From: Prevotella heparinolytica
GTDB taxonomy: Bacteria; Bacteroidota; Bacteroidia; Bacteroidales; Bacteroidaceae
Direction of reading: 5' to 3'
DNA: 54,638 nucleotides
Assembly: GCF_004342845.1 (NCBI RefSeq)
Contig: NZ_SLXB01000027.1
Coordinates: 1-54,638 of the forward strand
The position numbers were made by a program, and so were the translations under genes. Positions 16,228-23,620 of the stretch are shown here, piece by piece. The first letter of the stretch is position 1. Each line of letters opens with the position of its first letter. The notes beneath the pieces were generated by a model. It searched no databases, was not told where the DNA came from, and saw only the letters and a program-made list of their open reading frames with translations.

Positions 16228-17947
16228 TGAAGTCGAGTTGCGCTATTCCAATTGGATGGCCCAGCTTATTGCCGTCATGATGCCGTGGTCGCTCTATTGG
16301 ATTGCCGGTAGAGCGTCTGCCAAAACCGTGCAGGTACTTGCCGAACGTGTGCAGGAGGTGGCGCAGGATTGCAAGGGTGCTCCATTCGCATGGGTTGCCG
16401 ATACTTACTCTGATCTTCATAAAAATGTCATCCCTTCGCTCATAGACGGGCTTTCCTTGCTTGGGTGGGAGCCGGGAATACACTATATGATAAATCAAGA
16501 ACCGCCTCAGGAATGGAAAGACAGGATGTATAACATCTGTACTGACTGGCGAAATACCATGGTATTCTACACCGGATTCAACTTTACATTCATATCTTTG
16601 GACCGTCCTGCCATCGGTGCCGGTCGATCCTATGTAGGCGTATTCGGAGATGAAGTTAAATATTTCCCCGAAGAGAAATTCACCAACCTGTTGAAAGCTG
16701 TACGCGGCTTTCGTGTTAAGTATGGGAATAGCGTATGGTATCGCAGCCGGACGCTCACCACGGATATGCCAAACCCCAACCACCTCGGCGAATATGATTG
16801 GATATTGAAGCTGGCCAAGCAGAATGATAAGCAAAAGATTTTGCTCATGCTGCAAGCCGGCTTTGTATATAATCAGACTAAAAAAGAATATGTGGCTGCC
16901 ATGCAGCGGTGTAAAGAATTGAAAGAAGCTTCACGTGCAGACCGTTCTTTGCTTCCGAAATTCGAAGCGGCCGAACGATCCATGACGCTTGCCGGCAAGA
17001 ACATGAAGAGGTGGGAGGAGAGGTGGATTAAAACACGCAGGGGCACTTCATTCTTTTTCATTTCTTCCTCTTACGTCAATGTGGATATATTGGGCGAAGA
17101 CTGGTTTTCCGATGAATTTTCCGAAGGGCTTGAAGGTGTGCTGTGCAATATACTCTCTGTCATCCCCAAGTTAGAGGCGAGCCAGATGTTTTATTGCAAT
17201 TTATCCATGGGTAACTTCTATTCCGATGGATATATCAATGAAGTTATAGACCAGCATCCGTTCGGCTGGGAGCAGGATTGTACCGTACTTAGATACCTTG
17301 ACACGAACCGACCGCTTGAGGCAGGAATGGATTCAGGCAATATGCTCTCCATGGTGTTCGGCCAGAAGGATGGAAAGTATATGAGGATATTGAAGGAGTT
17401 GTACACTTTGCCTCCTAACTCCGTGCGTGTGTTGGCGGATAGGTTCTTGTACTACTTTGCCCCGCATAAGAAAAAACTGCTGAAGCTCTATTATGACCGC
17501 TCCATGAATAATTATAAAAGTGTCGGTGCGGACATGGCTACGCAGATCAAGAAGAATATAGAGACTGATGCGGAAGGGCGCCGCACCGGTTGGAAAGTAC
17601 AGTTAATGAGCCTTGGCCAAGGTAATATCGGCAGCAACATGGAATACCGTTTCTTTATGGACTTGCTTAGCGGAAACCTCGAACGGCAGTTATTTATACT
17701 GCTGATAGACCAGTATAATTGCCCTAACCTTAAATCGGAGATGGAAGTTACCGAGACAAAGATTGCCAACGGGCCTAACAATTCCAGCCTGATTGTTAAA
17801 CAAAAAACGGGCGATAAGCTTCCGGTTCATCGTCTGCCTAAAGAATCTACTAATTTGACCGATGCGTTGAAGTACTTCACTATGCGGAAAGAATTCCTCC
17901 GGATATGGAAGATAGGCAACAACGTATCGGGTGCTGCTTCGGTGTGA
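16193..17947 (+). CDS. terL: Large terminase subunit
   Basis: Encodes 584 aa. ATPase part: a Walker A variant AGRASAKTVQ (about 39-48), DTYSDLHKNVIP, and Walker B YVGVFGDEVKYF (about 145-156). Nuclease part: EAGMDSGNMLSMVFGQKDG (about 375-393) supplies the first catalytic Asp. It translocates DNA into proheads and cuts concatemers. It is the last gene before a terminator and the accessory island, which separates it from the portal and neck genes at 23711. Confidence 0.85.
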   Translation: MTKKKKLKISDDEVELRYSNWMAQLIAVMMPWSLYWIAGRASAKTVQVLAERVQEVAQDCKGAPFAWVADTYSDLHKNVIPSLIDGLSLLGWEPGIHYMINQEPPQEWKDRMYNICTDWRNTMVFYTGFNFTFISLDRPAIGAGRSYVGVFGDEVKYFPEEKFTNLLKAVRGFRVKYGNSVWYRSRTLTTDMPNPNHLGEYDWILKLAKQNDKQKILLMLQAGFVYNQTKKEYVAAMQRCKELKEASRADRSLLPKFEAAERSMTLAGKNMKRWEERWIKTRRGTSFFFISSSYVNVDILGEDWFSDEFSEGLEGVLCNILSVIPKLEASQMFYCNLSMGNFYSDGYINEVIDQHPFGWEQDCTVLRYLDTNRPLEAGMDSGNMLSMVFGQKDGKYMRILKELYTLPPNSVRVLADRFLYYFAPHKKKLLKLYYDRSMNNYKSVGADMATQIKKNIETDAEGRRTGWKVQLMSLGQGNIGSNMEYRFFMDLLSGNLERQLFILLIDQYNCPNLKSEMEVTETKIANGPNNSSLIVKQKTGDKLPVHRLPKESTNLTDALKYFTMRKEFLRIWKIGNNVSGAASV

Positions 17948-17969
17948 CATTTCTTTTTTCAATAGGTTC

Positions 17970-18004
17970 AGCTCTGTTGTCCGTGAGGATAGCAGGGCTT
18001 TTTT
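17970..18004 (+). terminator. Terminator after terL (GTGA-loop family)
   Basis: A 13-bp stem with three G-T wobbles, AGCTCTGTTGTCC/GGATAGCAGGGCT, around GTGA, followed by TTTTT. Its apical part CCGTGAGG is shared with terminators at 22826, 30768 and 44197. Confidence 0.82.
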
Positions 18005-18873
18005 CTTGTCCGCCGCCCGAAGCAGGTGGGATTTGGCGCATCAGGCACAGCTTGTTAACATTTTGTCATATTTCCGAACCCAAACGACCGCTTGCAATCG
18101 CAATAAGAGGACGGCGCGACTCGGCCTACTTCGTGTCTTCTCTCTGTGATACTCATCACAGAGAGGGGTTTGTCTTTTGATTATCAGATAAATGTATTTA
18201 TGTTCTTCCATCGGGGAAAAGAAAATATGCCCCGAATGGGACGAAAGTTGCCCCGACAGGGGGCGGCGCGCGAAAAATCCGCACGGCAAGCTTGTGCCCG
18301 TGAACTGTACAGGCGTACAGGCTTACCCAAACTTTGCCGTGCGGATTTTTCGCGTTTTCAAGGTAGAAAGCGGAGCTTTCTGTCTGTTATTTTCGCATCC
18401 ATGCAGGGGTCACCGGATTGTTGCAACCCCGTGACCGTACTTGACGCCCCGCTATCTGTTTCTTTGCGCGACGCAAGTGCGTCGCTTGTTAAACAATAGC
18501 CGGGCAGAGCGGTATAGTCTTCGACTATTTCCGTTGCGCTGTTTTCTGTTCCGGTCGTCGCCTTTCGTTTCTGTCTCCTGTCATCACGCAGTTTCGCTTT
18601 TTTTGTGCTGCAAAGGTAAATGTTGACGTCGCCGGCTCAAGTTCGGGCGGCTGTTTCCGGAAAAATCTCCACCCTTCGGGTAGTATTCCCGCCTTCCGGT
18701 TTCCGGAAAAACTTGCGCTTGCTCCTTACAACACCTTTTGATGCAGCGTAAAAAAGGCGAAACATACCGCGTAGCGACAGGCGACGCAGAAAAAAAAAGC
18801 TCCAACCGGGAAAACAGCAAATAAAAAGGCTAACACCCACGAGCTCAAGGTTCATCATAAAAATTACAGCATC
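18005..18873. other. Gene-free structured region of the accessory cassette
   Basis: About 870 bp without a convincing gene. It is more GC-rich than its surroundings and full of secondary structure: an 11-bp hairpin at 18140-18165 (CTCTCTGTGAT/ATCACAGAGAG), a long inverted repeat at 18269-18354, GCGACGCA/TGCGTCGC near 18475, ATAGTC/GACTAT near 18515, and two direct copies of TTTCCGGAAAAA around 18655 and 18705. Composition and structure resemble leader regions of Bacteroides conjugative elements more than phage DNA (inference). It may hold a structured RNA or a remnant of element ends. Confidence 0.45.
18269..18354. repeat. 21-bp perfect inverted repeat
   Basis: Arms at 18269-18289 and 18334-18354 are exact complements (21 bp, beginning CGCGAAAAATCCGCACGG) around a 44-nt loop, which contains a smaller GTAC/CAGGCGTAC repeat. 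TTTTC follows the right arm. It could be a terminator, a processed RNA hairpin or a recombination/transfer-origin remnant. Confidence 0.6.
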
Positions 18874-19071
18874 ATGAAAACATTTACTTACACACAGGCC
18901 ATCGAGGTTCTTAACAGGCACTTCACCAATTACAGGATATTACGGAAGTTTGACGGTATCAAGGAATTGAGTATTCTTTTTAAGGACGCTAACGGCAAGA
19001 AGTGGGAGTTGATTTCTACAGCCGACATATACTTTCAAACAGTAGAGGACTATATAATTTTTGAAGCATAA
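18874..19071 (+). CDS. Small hypothetical protein of accessory cassette
   Basis: Encodes 65 aa. It reads like the small conserved proteins found in Bacteroidales conjugative elements (FTYTQAIEVLNRHFTNYRILRKF). No function is known to me. It is first of three co-directional genes behind the structured region. Confidence 0.6.
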   Translation: MKTFTYTQAIEVLNRHFTNYRILRKFDGIKELSILFKDANGKKWELISTADIYFQTVEDYIIFEA

Positions 19072-19090
19072 ATTTTAAAATAATTGAATT

Positions 19091-19486
19091 ATGGAAACAA
19101 AAGAAAATTTGAACAAAAACGAAATCCGCAGGCAGAAACGTGAAGCGTTGAAATCATTGTCTAAATCATTGGTGGCACGCAGGGACAAGGGCGAATATAT
19201 GGGTAATGAGGACGATACCGTTAACGGCTTGTTGCGCTTCTACTACGCTTGCAAGGGCTACACCAACTTAAAGACTTTCCACGAGTGGAAGAAAGAGGGA
19301 TGCAGCGTGCGCAAAGGGGAAAAGGCCTTGTTGATATGGGGCACTCCCGTGGCATCCAAGGCGGAGAAACAACGCATCGAGGAATTGAAGAAGCAAGGTA
19401 AAGAGGAAGAAGAAAAAGAAGACTATTTTCCTGTGTGCTACCTCTTTGCGGAATGTCAGGTGCACAAATCGGAGAAAGCAGATTAA
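19091..19486 (+). CDS. ArdC N-terminal-domain-like protein
   Basis: Encodes 131 aa. LLRFYYACKGYTNLKTFHEWKKEGCSVRKGEKALLIWG, then DYFPVCYLFAECQV, match the N-terminal ssDNA-binding domain of ArdC antirestriction proteins (GYTN, then VRKGEKA, then the FNVEQ-like end). The metalloprotease domain of full ArdC is absent. Such short forms are common in Bacteroides conjugative elements. Inside a prophage it may protect incoming DNA or be a passenger. Confidence 0.62.
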   Translation: METKENLNKNEIRRQKREALKSLSKSLVARRDKGEYMGNEDDTVNGLLRFYYACKGYTNLKTFHEWKKEGCSVRKGEKALLIWGTPVASKAEKQRIEELKKQGKEEEEKEDYFPVCYLFAECQVHKSEKAD

Positions 19487-19531
19487 TAGCTATCATATAT
19501 TTTATTTATTAACTTTTTAAAAATTACAATT

Positions 19532-20020
19532 ATGGAAAAACAAACAGTGAAAATCGGTACGGAATTGGTCAAGGCAGTAGAGAAAATGAAAGAAGCCGTA
19601 AAGGAAACATCCGTGCAGAAAAGCGAAGCAAAAGAAAACAAGGAAACAAAAGAGCCTAAGCCGGGCAAACCGCAAAAGAAGCAGGACAAGGCCGCCGAAT
19701 TGCAAGCGGACATTGAACGAAAAACAAAGGAGCTGCAAAAGTGCCTTGCCGAACTTGAACGAAAAAAAGAACTGTCTCGCAATCGTACGGCTTTTATTGA
19801 TGCATTGGAGAAATTGGAAGATGCGTCCGCAAAGATTAAAGAGGAACAGGCTTTTGATTCAAGGGTGTACAAACTTCGTTTTGTTGACGGTGGAGCTTAT
19901 AATAGCAACGAGATATTTTCTATCTCAAACCGATACATCATTGAGGAATTTGTAGCGTTCATTCAAAACAGGATAGCGAAAAAAATTGAAGAGATTGAAT
20001 TGCGCCTGATTAGCGAGTAA
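19532..20020 (+). CDS. Coiled-coil protein of accessory cassette
   Basis: Encodes 162 aa. Lys/Glu-rich coiled coil from about 1 to 115 (KPGKPQKKQDKAAELQADIE), then a small globular end (YKLRFVDGGAYNSNEIFSI). It resembles accessory proteins of conjugative elements and is followed by two terminators that close the cassette. Function unknown. Confidence 0.58.
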   Translation: MEKQTVKIGTELVKAVEKMKEAVKETSVQKSEAKENKETKEPKPGKPQKKQDKAAELQADIERKTKELQKCLAELERKKELSRNRTAFIDALEKLEDASAKIKEEQAFDSRVYKLRFVDGGAYNSNEIFSISNRYIIEEFVAFIQNRIAKKIEEIELRLISE

Positions 20021-20033
20021 GCAGTGTGTTTCC

Positions 20034-20066
20034 GAGTAGTCCGCTTTTAGTGGACTACTCTTGTTT
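20034..20066 (+). terminator. Terminator after accessory cassette
   Basis: Perfect 9-bp stem GAGTAGTCC/GGACTACTC (20034-20042 and 20052-20060), followed by TTGTTTTT. Confidence 0.85.
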
Positions 20067-20088
20067 TTCCTCACTGTGAGGTGGGAAA

Positions 20089-20128
20089 CCCCATCCGCTT
20101 TGCTCACAAGTTCGCAAAGCGGATGGGG
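20089..20128. terminator. Second strong hairpin, likely terminator
   Basis: Perfect 14-bp arms CCCCATCCGCTTTG/CAAAGCGGATGGGG with a 12-nt loop. A-rich sequence follows on the plus strand, so on the minus strand it also lacks a clean T-run. It probably acts as an insulating terminator or mRNA stabiliser. Confidence 0.6.
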
Positions 20129-20204
20129 CCCGAAAAAAGGATTTGTTTGTATTTCCGTTCCTTCAACCACGGAGGGGCTTTGGAAAGCCTTTTTTTGTGT
20201 TTAT

Positions 20205-20236
20205 TTTGGAAATATTGGATATTATGCTGATATTTG
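20205..20236 (+). promoter_or_regulatory. Putative promoter of the Trypco2 gene
   Basis: TTTG at 20205-20208, a 20-bp spacer, then GATATTTG at 20229-20236 (one mismatch from TAnnTTTG). Transcripts would carry a leader of about 110 nt containing the structured repeat at 20265-20335. Confidence 0.45.
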
Positions 20237-20264
20237 ACACGCCAAAGATAAACCAAAAGATTCG

Positions 20265-20335
20265 TCTCCTCATATCGTGTAACCCGTAGGCAATCGGGTT
20301 CCGGGTGGTTCCGGTTGGCGCACGATATGAGGAGA
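20265..20335 (+). promoter_or_regulatory. Structured leader hairpin upstream of Trypco2 gene
   Basis: Perfect 15-bp arms TCTCCTCATATCGTG/CACGATATGAGGAGA enclose a smaller hairpin AACCCG/CGGGTT and a GGTT-rich loop. The right arm ends in GAGGAG close to the start codon at 20352, so the fold could mask a ribosome-binding site. It may be an mRNA switch, an attenuator or a small RNA. No known riboswitch class was recognised. Confidence 0.5.
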
Positions 20336-20351
20336 TGATGTTTTTAATGAT

Positions 20352-20675
20352 ATGGAACTGAAAGATTTCGTCAAAGGAACGATTAAGGACATTTCGGTGG
20401 CTATCACTGAATTGAATGAGGAAATGGCTGATTCAGGGTTGATGGTCAACCCTATAGCGGACAACCCGGTAGACAACATTAGATACGCAGCGGATGGGAG
20501 AATAGTGCAGGATATAGATTTCAACCTGCAAGTGTCTGCTTCTGAAAAGATGGATACGGGAGGCGGAATTCACATAAATGTACTAAAAGCAGGAGTAAAC
20601 AATGTGACAGACAACGCAACTGTAAGTACCATCCATTTTCATATTTCGGTGGCTTTACCCACGTGTGTGGGGTAA
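20352..20675 (+). CDS. Trypco2-domain protein
   Basis: Encodes 107 aa. It opens with ELKDFVKGTIKDISVAI, and continues with IVQDIDFNLQVSASEKMDTG, the Gly-rich GGGIHINVLKAGV, and a final TVSTIHFHISVALP strand. This is the order of the Trypco2 domain (trypsin co-occurring domain 2), known from bacterial conflict systems where it accompanies proteases or effector modules. Here no protease lies next to it. The nearest genes are a small convergent gene and a membrane-anchored HIRAN protein, possible partners. The family call comes from pattern memory. Confidence 0.65.
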   Translation: MELKDFVKGTIKDISVAITELNEEMADSGLMVNPIADNPVDNIRYAADGRIVQDIDFNLQVSASEKMDTGGGIHINVLKAGVNNVTDNATVSTIHFHISVALPTCVG

Positions 20676-20831
20676 CTCGAAGTACTCGGTTTGTCCGGTG
20701 GTAAGATAACGGTAGAGAATTTCTGAGACAACAAGAGGGTGAAGGTTCTTCTTTGGAAAGAAGTTCTTATACCAACCGAGAATTTCAATGGCTTTGTCTA
20801 AACAATATTTTCTCAATTCTACTTCGTTCAT
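20655..20831 (-). CDS. Small hypothetical protein, convergent with Trypco2 gene
   Basis: Encodes 58 aa (starts MNEVELRKYCLDKAIEILG, ends TEYFELPHTRG). It is read on the minus strand and overlaps the 3' end of the Trypco2 gene tail to tail by 21 bp. A -7 box TATTTTTG on the same strand (20856-20849) sits 17 bp before the start, supporting real expression. Its composition is protein-like throughout. No family is known to me. A small antisense gene overlapping a conflict gene could also regulate it. Confidence 0.6.
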   Translation of the reverse strand: MNEVELRKYCLDKAIEILGWYKNFFPKKNLHPLVVSEILYRYLTTGQTEYFELPHTRG

Positions 20832-20903
20832 GACTATTTGTTTTGGTGCAAAAATAGCACATAAATATCTGAAAAGGAAATTATTAACTAAATATCTAAA
20901 TGT

Positions 20904-21695
20904 ATGGGAACAATTATTGGTATTGTAGTAGCTGTGATAATCATAGCTATGATCGCGTCAAGCAAAAAAGAGAAAAACACTTCTGAATCAGGGAATCAGG
21001 TACAGCCTTCATCTTCCCGACAACAAGAACTTCAGGTGAAGATGCAGGAACAACTTCAGGAATTTGTTCGTATTGGAAACGAAACATTGGTTTCATTGGA
21101 GATGACTAAAGCAGAAAAAGAGGATTTAATAGGAAATATAATAGATTCCATCCGGGAATATACTCAAGGACCGGAAGAAGAGAAAGAACTGGTATTTCAA
21201 ATAATGCGTAAATCTTATGCGGCTTTATTGGATAAGTTCAGTTTTGATAAAAAATTCTGTGCTGAATTATTGCAGCGATCCGAAACTTTTGAGAAAGAGA
21301 TAAAGGATGGTACTATTGAAACTTATGGCTGGGATATACTGATAGAAATGGTGGAAGAGGAAAAGAAGAAGATCCGCAACATGGATGCTTCTGAAGATTT
21401 ACTCTTTATAAGTTTCGCGGTAAAAGGGTTGCAGTACAGAGATGAAGAAGCCCAAGAAGCGGCTGAAGACTTGGAAGAAGGTGATACTCTTTTGCTTGAA
21501 AGGGAGCCGGAGAATGAACATGATTCTTATGCGGTTAAAGTCTTGACGACTGATAATCACCACATTGGTTATGTGGAAGCGACAAAAGCAAAGCGAATAT
21601 CAAACAATATGGATAAATTGATTGAATGTAAGATAAAGAAGATATCGTCTTACGATGAATTGTATATTTACGGATTAGCAGTCTTTGAAAAATAA
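20904..21695 (+). CDS. Membrane-anchored HIRAN-domain protein
   Basis: Encodes 263 aa. Residues 3-17 (TIIGIVVAVIIIAMI) are one N-terminal membrane helix, followed by a short Lys/Ser linker. The middle part (about 40-165) is helical. Residues about 168-255 form a HIRAN domain: FAVKGLQYRDEE, LLLEREPENEHDSYAVKV, HIGYVEATKAK. HIRAN binds DNA ends in Rad5/HLTF-type proteins and also occurs alone in bacterial conflict loci. Tethering it to the membrane is unusual. With the Trypco2 gene it may form a phage-borne defence module. Confidence 0.7.
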   Translation: MGTIIGIVVAVIIIAMIASSKKEKNTSESGNQVQPSSSRQQELQVKMQEQLQEFVRIGNETLVSLEMTKAEKEDLIGNIIDSIREYTQGPEEEKELVFQIMRKSYAALLDKFSFDKKFCAELLQRSETFEKEIKDGTIETYGWDILIEMVEEEKKKIRNMDASEDLLFISFAVKGLQYRDEEAQEAAEDLEEGDTLLLEREPENEHDSYAVKVLTTDNHHIGYVEATKAKRISNNMDKLIECKIKKISSYDELYIYGLAVFEK

Positions 21696-21705
21696 CGAAT
21701 ACTTT

Positions 21706-21736
21706 AAAAGCGGAGCAAAAAACTCCGCTTTTGTTT
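21706..21736 (+). terminator. Terminator after HIRAN gene
   Basis: Perfect 10-bp stem AAAAGCGGAG/CTCCGCTTTT with a 7-nt A-rich loop, then TGTTTT. It probably works in both directions. Confidence 0.85.
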
Positions 21737-21764
21737 TGCATTGCAAATATTATCCTTATATTTG
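21734..21764 (+). promoter_or_regulatory. Promoter of small membrane-protein operon
   Basis: TTTTG at 21734-21738, an 18-bp spacer, then a perfect TATATTTG at 21757-21764. Transcription would start near 21770 and give a 260-nt structured leader before the gene at 22036. Confidence 0.6.
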
Positions 21765-21767
21765 CAG

Positions 21768-22028
21768 TGCTATAACACATGATTGATGTATAATTCAATC
21801 CCGTTCGGACAAACGGTTTATTGTCCAGATACGAATTTGGGCATTTTTATGCCCATCGATTACAAAGGTAATCATATACGAACCACATACAGAGTAGAAG
21901 TGTGCTTATTATAAAACGCATGCGGCTGCCATCCCGAACATTTATTCCAACGCTCCGGCGGGGTTGAATCATGTGTTGTAGCAACGGGTTTGGCAGCCGT
22001 TTTTTTTCTGCCATTGCTACAACACATG
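21768..22028 (+). repeat. Leader with three copies of a TGCTACAACACATG element
   Basis: TGCTATAACACATG (21768-21781, direct), its inverted form CATGTGTTGTAGCA (21970-21983), and TGCTACAACACATG (22015-22028, direct). The last two form a 15-bp perfect stem (21970-21984 with 22014-22028), extended by inner GGCAG/CTGCC and a T8 run. A smaller GGGCAT/ATGCCC hairpin lies near 21845. It holds no gene except possible peptides below 30 codons. It is likely a regulatory leader. Confidence 0.55.
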
Positions 22029-22035
22029 TTTGTAT

Positions 22036-22311
22036 ATGAAAACTCAAACCACCTGCACTCTCAACGTGCCTGCCTCCGGCATTCAATCCGTAGGCGAATC
22101 TGTCAGCGCTCTCACCGAGCGAGTGAACGACCTTCAGCATCGCTACTACCGCAGCCTTGCCCCCGATTGCGAGCTTCGCACGTCTTCCGACCGATGGTAC
22201 TTCGGTGCCATCCTCTCCATCTGCTTAGGCTTCGTTTTCCCACCCCTGTTCGCAGCCACCGCATTGTGCGTTTACAAGGCAAAGAAGTGCCGGAAAGGAG
22301 GAGAAGCATGA
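22036..22311 (+). CDS. Small single-pass membrane protein
   Basis: Encodes 91 aa. The N-terminal 55 residues are soluble (SVGESVSALTERVNDL), then comes one hydrophobic helix (WYFGAILSICLGFVFPPLF) and a basic tail (YKAKKCRKGG). A TTG at 22030 could start it 2 codons earlier. ATG 22036 is used. The stop overlaps the next start. Unknown function; first gene of a three-gene operon. Confidence 0.62.
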   Translation: MKTQTTCTLNVPASGIQSVGESVSALTERVNDLQHRYYRSLAPDCELRTSSDRWYFGAILSICLGFVFPPLFAATALCVYKAKKCRKGGEA

Positions 22312-22553
22312 ACACTACCGTAGTGAATGGAATTGTGCTTAATGATGCTATCTGTAAACGATTATCGGACCTGCAGAACGGTCAGGCCGAATCCCTTGCG
22401 AATATGCTGGATGACAGCATAGGCTTCCTCCTTGAACACAACGGCTGTTTTTCGGAAAAGACGAAAGGCTTTGTCGATGTATTGGCAATCCTGCATCTTG
22501 CACGTACAGAGTTTAGGGGGCTTATTCCTGAAGGAAAGGAGGTGGGGGGATGA
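22308..22553 (+). CDS. Hypothetical protein
   Basis: Encodes 81 aa and overlaps the previous stop (ATGA) behind AAGGAGGAG. Soluble and acidic, with a hydrophobic helix FVDVLAILHLARTEF. No family recognised. Overlaps on both sides show tight coupling in the operon. Confidence 0.62.
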   Translation: MNTTVVNGIVLNDAICKRLSDLQNGQAESLANMLDDSIGFLLEHNGCFSEKTKGFVDVLAILHLARTEFRGLIPEGKEVGG

Positions 22554-22798
22554 CCGTAGATAAAACATTTTACTCCGCTTCTTTTTCCATTACAGCTCCT
22601 TCGGAAGCCGGAGAATTGACTTCCTTGCTGAAAGTACTGGTAGAATTGAGGTCGGAGTTCGGCATTACCGCCGACACAATATCAGCAGTGAAAGGCTCAA
22701 TGATTATCGATAAGTACAAGGTGTCTTATCCTGAGGCGAAAGAAGTTATCAAAGGAAACATGTCTGAATCCGCATTCCTTGAGCGGAACAGGCTATAA
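22550..22798 (+). CDS. Hypothetical protein
   Basis: Encodes 82 aa and starts inside the previous stop codon region (ATGA). Mixed alpha/beta, soluble. Last gene before a GTGA-loop terminator. No family recognised. Confidence 0.6.
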   Translation: MTVDKTFYSASFSITAPSEAGELTSLLKVLVELRSEFGITADTISAVKGSMIIDKYKVSYPEAKEVIKGNMSESAFLERNRL

Positions 22799-22825
22799 GA
22801 AACATTTTTTTATACATTTTTGAAG

Positions 22826-22857
22826 CCGGTGGTTCGTGATGGATAGCCGGTTTTTTT
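22826..22857 (+). terminator. Terminator (GTGA-loop family)
   Basis: Stem CCGGTGGTTC/GGATAGCCGG with wobbles, loop GTGAT, followed by TTTTTTT. It shares its top with the terminators at 17970, 30768 and 44197. Confidence 0.78.
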
Positions 22858-22864
22858 ATTTTTA

Positions 22865-22917
22865 ATAGAAATTTTTCTGTTATTTCTTTGTCATTAATAG
22901 AAATATTTCTATCTTTG
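22865..22917 (+). promoter_or_regulatory. hicAB promoter with two operators
   Basis: TTTG at 22887-22890, a 19-bp spacer, then a perfect TATCTTTG at 22910-22917. A perfect 16-bp palindrome ATAGAAATATTTCTAT (22897-22912) overlaps the -7 box. A near copy, ATAGAAATTTTTCTGT, lies at 22865-22880, 32 bp away centre to centre (three helical turns). This is the expected layout for autorepression by the HicB helix-turn-helix. Confidence 0.72.
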
Positions 22918-22942
22918 TAATGTCAAACAAATAACAACAGAT

Positions 22943-23122
22943 ATGAAGTACAGAGAATTTCACAAACAAATCACTAAGGCCGGATGGAAACGCCACCATG
23001 TAGAAGGCAGCCATTACTTCTACATAAAAAATGGAAAGTTATCGGAGCCGGTTCCTTATCACGGGGCAAAAGAGATCCCGGAACCATTAAGAAAGAAAAT
23101 AGCAAAGGCGATGGGGGTTTAA
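22943..23122 (+). CDS. hicA: HicA-family mRNA interferase toxin
   Basis: Encodes 59 aa. KAGWKRHHVEGSHYFYIKN carries the HicA GSH motif with the catalytic His near residue 24. It is followed by VPYHGAKEIPEPLRKKIAKAMG, the usual HicA ending. It folds as a double-stranded-RNA-binding-like mRNA endoribonuclease that arrests growth when free. Length is normal for the family. It precedes hicB by 50 bp behind a shared promoter. Confidence 0.85.
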   Translation: MKYREFHKQITKAGWKRHHVEGSHYFYIKNGKLSEPVPYHGAKEIPEPLRKKIAKAMGV

Positions 23123-23172
23123 TCCCCCACCCTTTCAAAACAGCAATATTAATCCAATAGAATCGTTGAATC

Positions 23173-23574
23173 ATGGAAAGAATTATTATGAATATTTGTG
23201 CAAGTTCGGATAGCTTTGCTGCTTATTCTGAAAGTTGCGAAGGCATCTATGCTGCCGGCGATACGGTGGAAGAATGCAAGAAAGACGTGGAAACCGCTAT
23301 TGACTTGATAAAGAAAAACCTGCCCGAAGAACAATGGCCTGAACAAATAAAGAAAGATTATGTACTGGTATGGCGTTATGACGTACAGAGCTTGTTGTAT
23401 TATTACGGCAACATGCTGTCTCTCTCAGGTTTGGAACGCTTGACGGGAATTCATCAAAAACAATTGTGGGCCTATATGCACGGACGTTCCAAGCCGCGCG
23501 TGCAACAAAAAGAAAGAATCGAAAAGGCGTTGCACGGTTTTGCCGCCGAACTTTCCGAATTATCACTGGTATAG
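23173..23574 (+). CDS. hicB: HicB-family antitoxin with DNA-binding domain
   Basis: Encodes 133 aa. The N-terminal partial RNase-H-like fold (ASSDSFAAYSESCEGIYAAGDTVEECKKDVETAIDLI) is typical of HicB. The C terminus is a helix-turn-helix (SLSGLERLTGIHQKQLWAYMHGRSKPRVQQKERIEKAL). It neutralises HicA and should repress the promoter with the palindromes at 22865-22912. A toxin-antitoxin pair in a prophage can stabilise the lysogen or act in abortive infection. Confidence 0.85.
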   Translation: MERIIMNICASSDSFAAYSESCEGIYAAGDTVEECKKDVETAIDLIKKNLPEEQWPEQIKKDYVLVWRYDVQSLLYYYGNMLSLSGLERLTGIHQKQLWAYMHGRSKPRVQQKERIEKALHGFAAELSELSLV

Positions 23575-23620
23575 CTTCATTATCGAATTATTTGTTTGAC
23601 GACATCTTTTGATGTGAGGT

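Noticed and set aside
18005..18873. Several 60-117-aa frames in the structured region
   Set aside because: They overlap each other on both strands, are Arg/Cys/Ser-rich and end within hairpins. None has operon spacing or a promoter.
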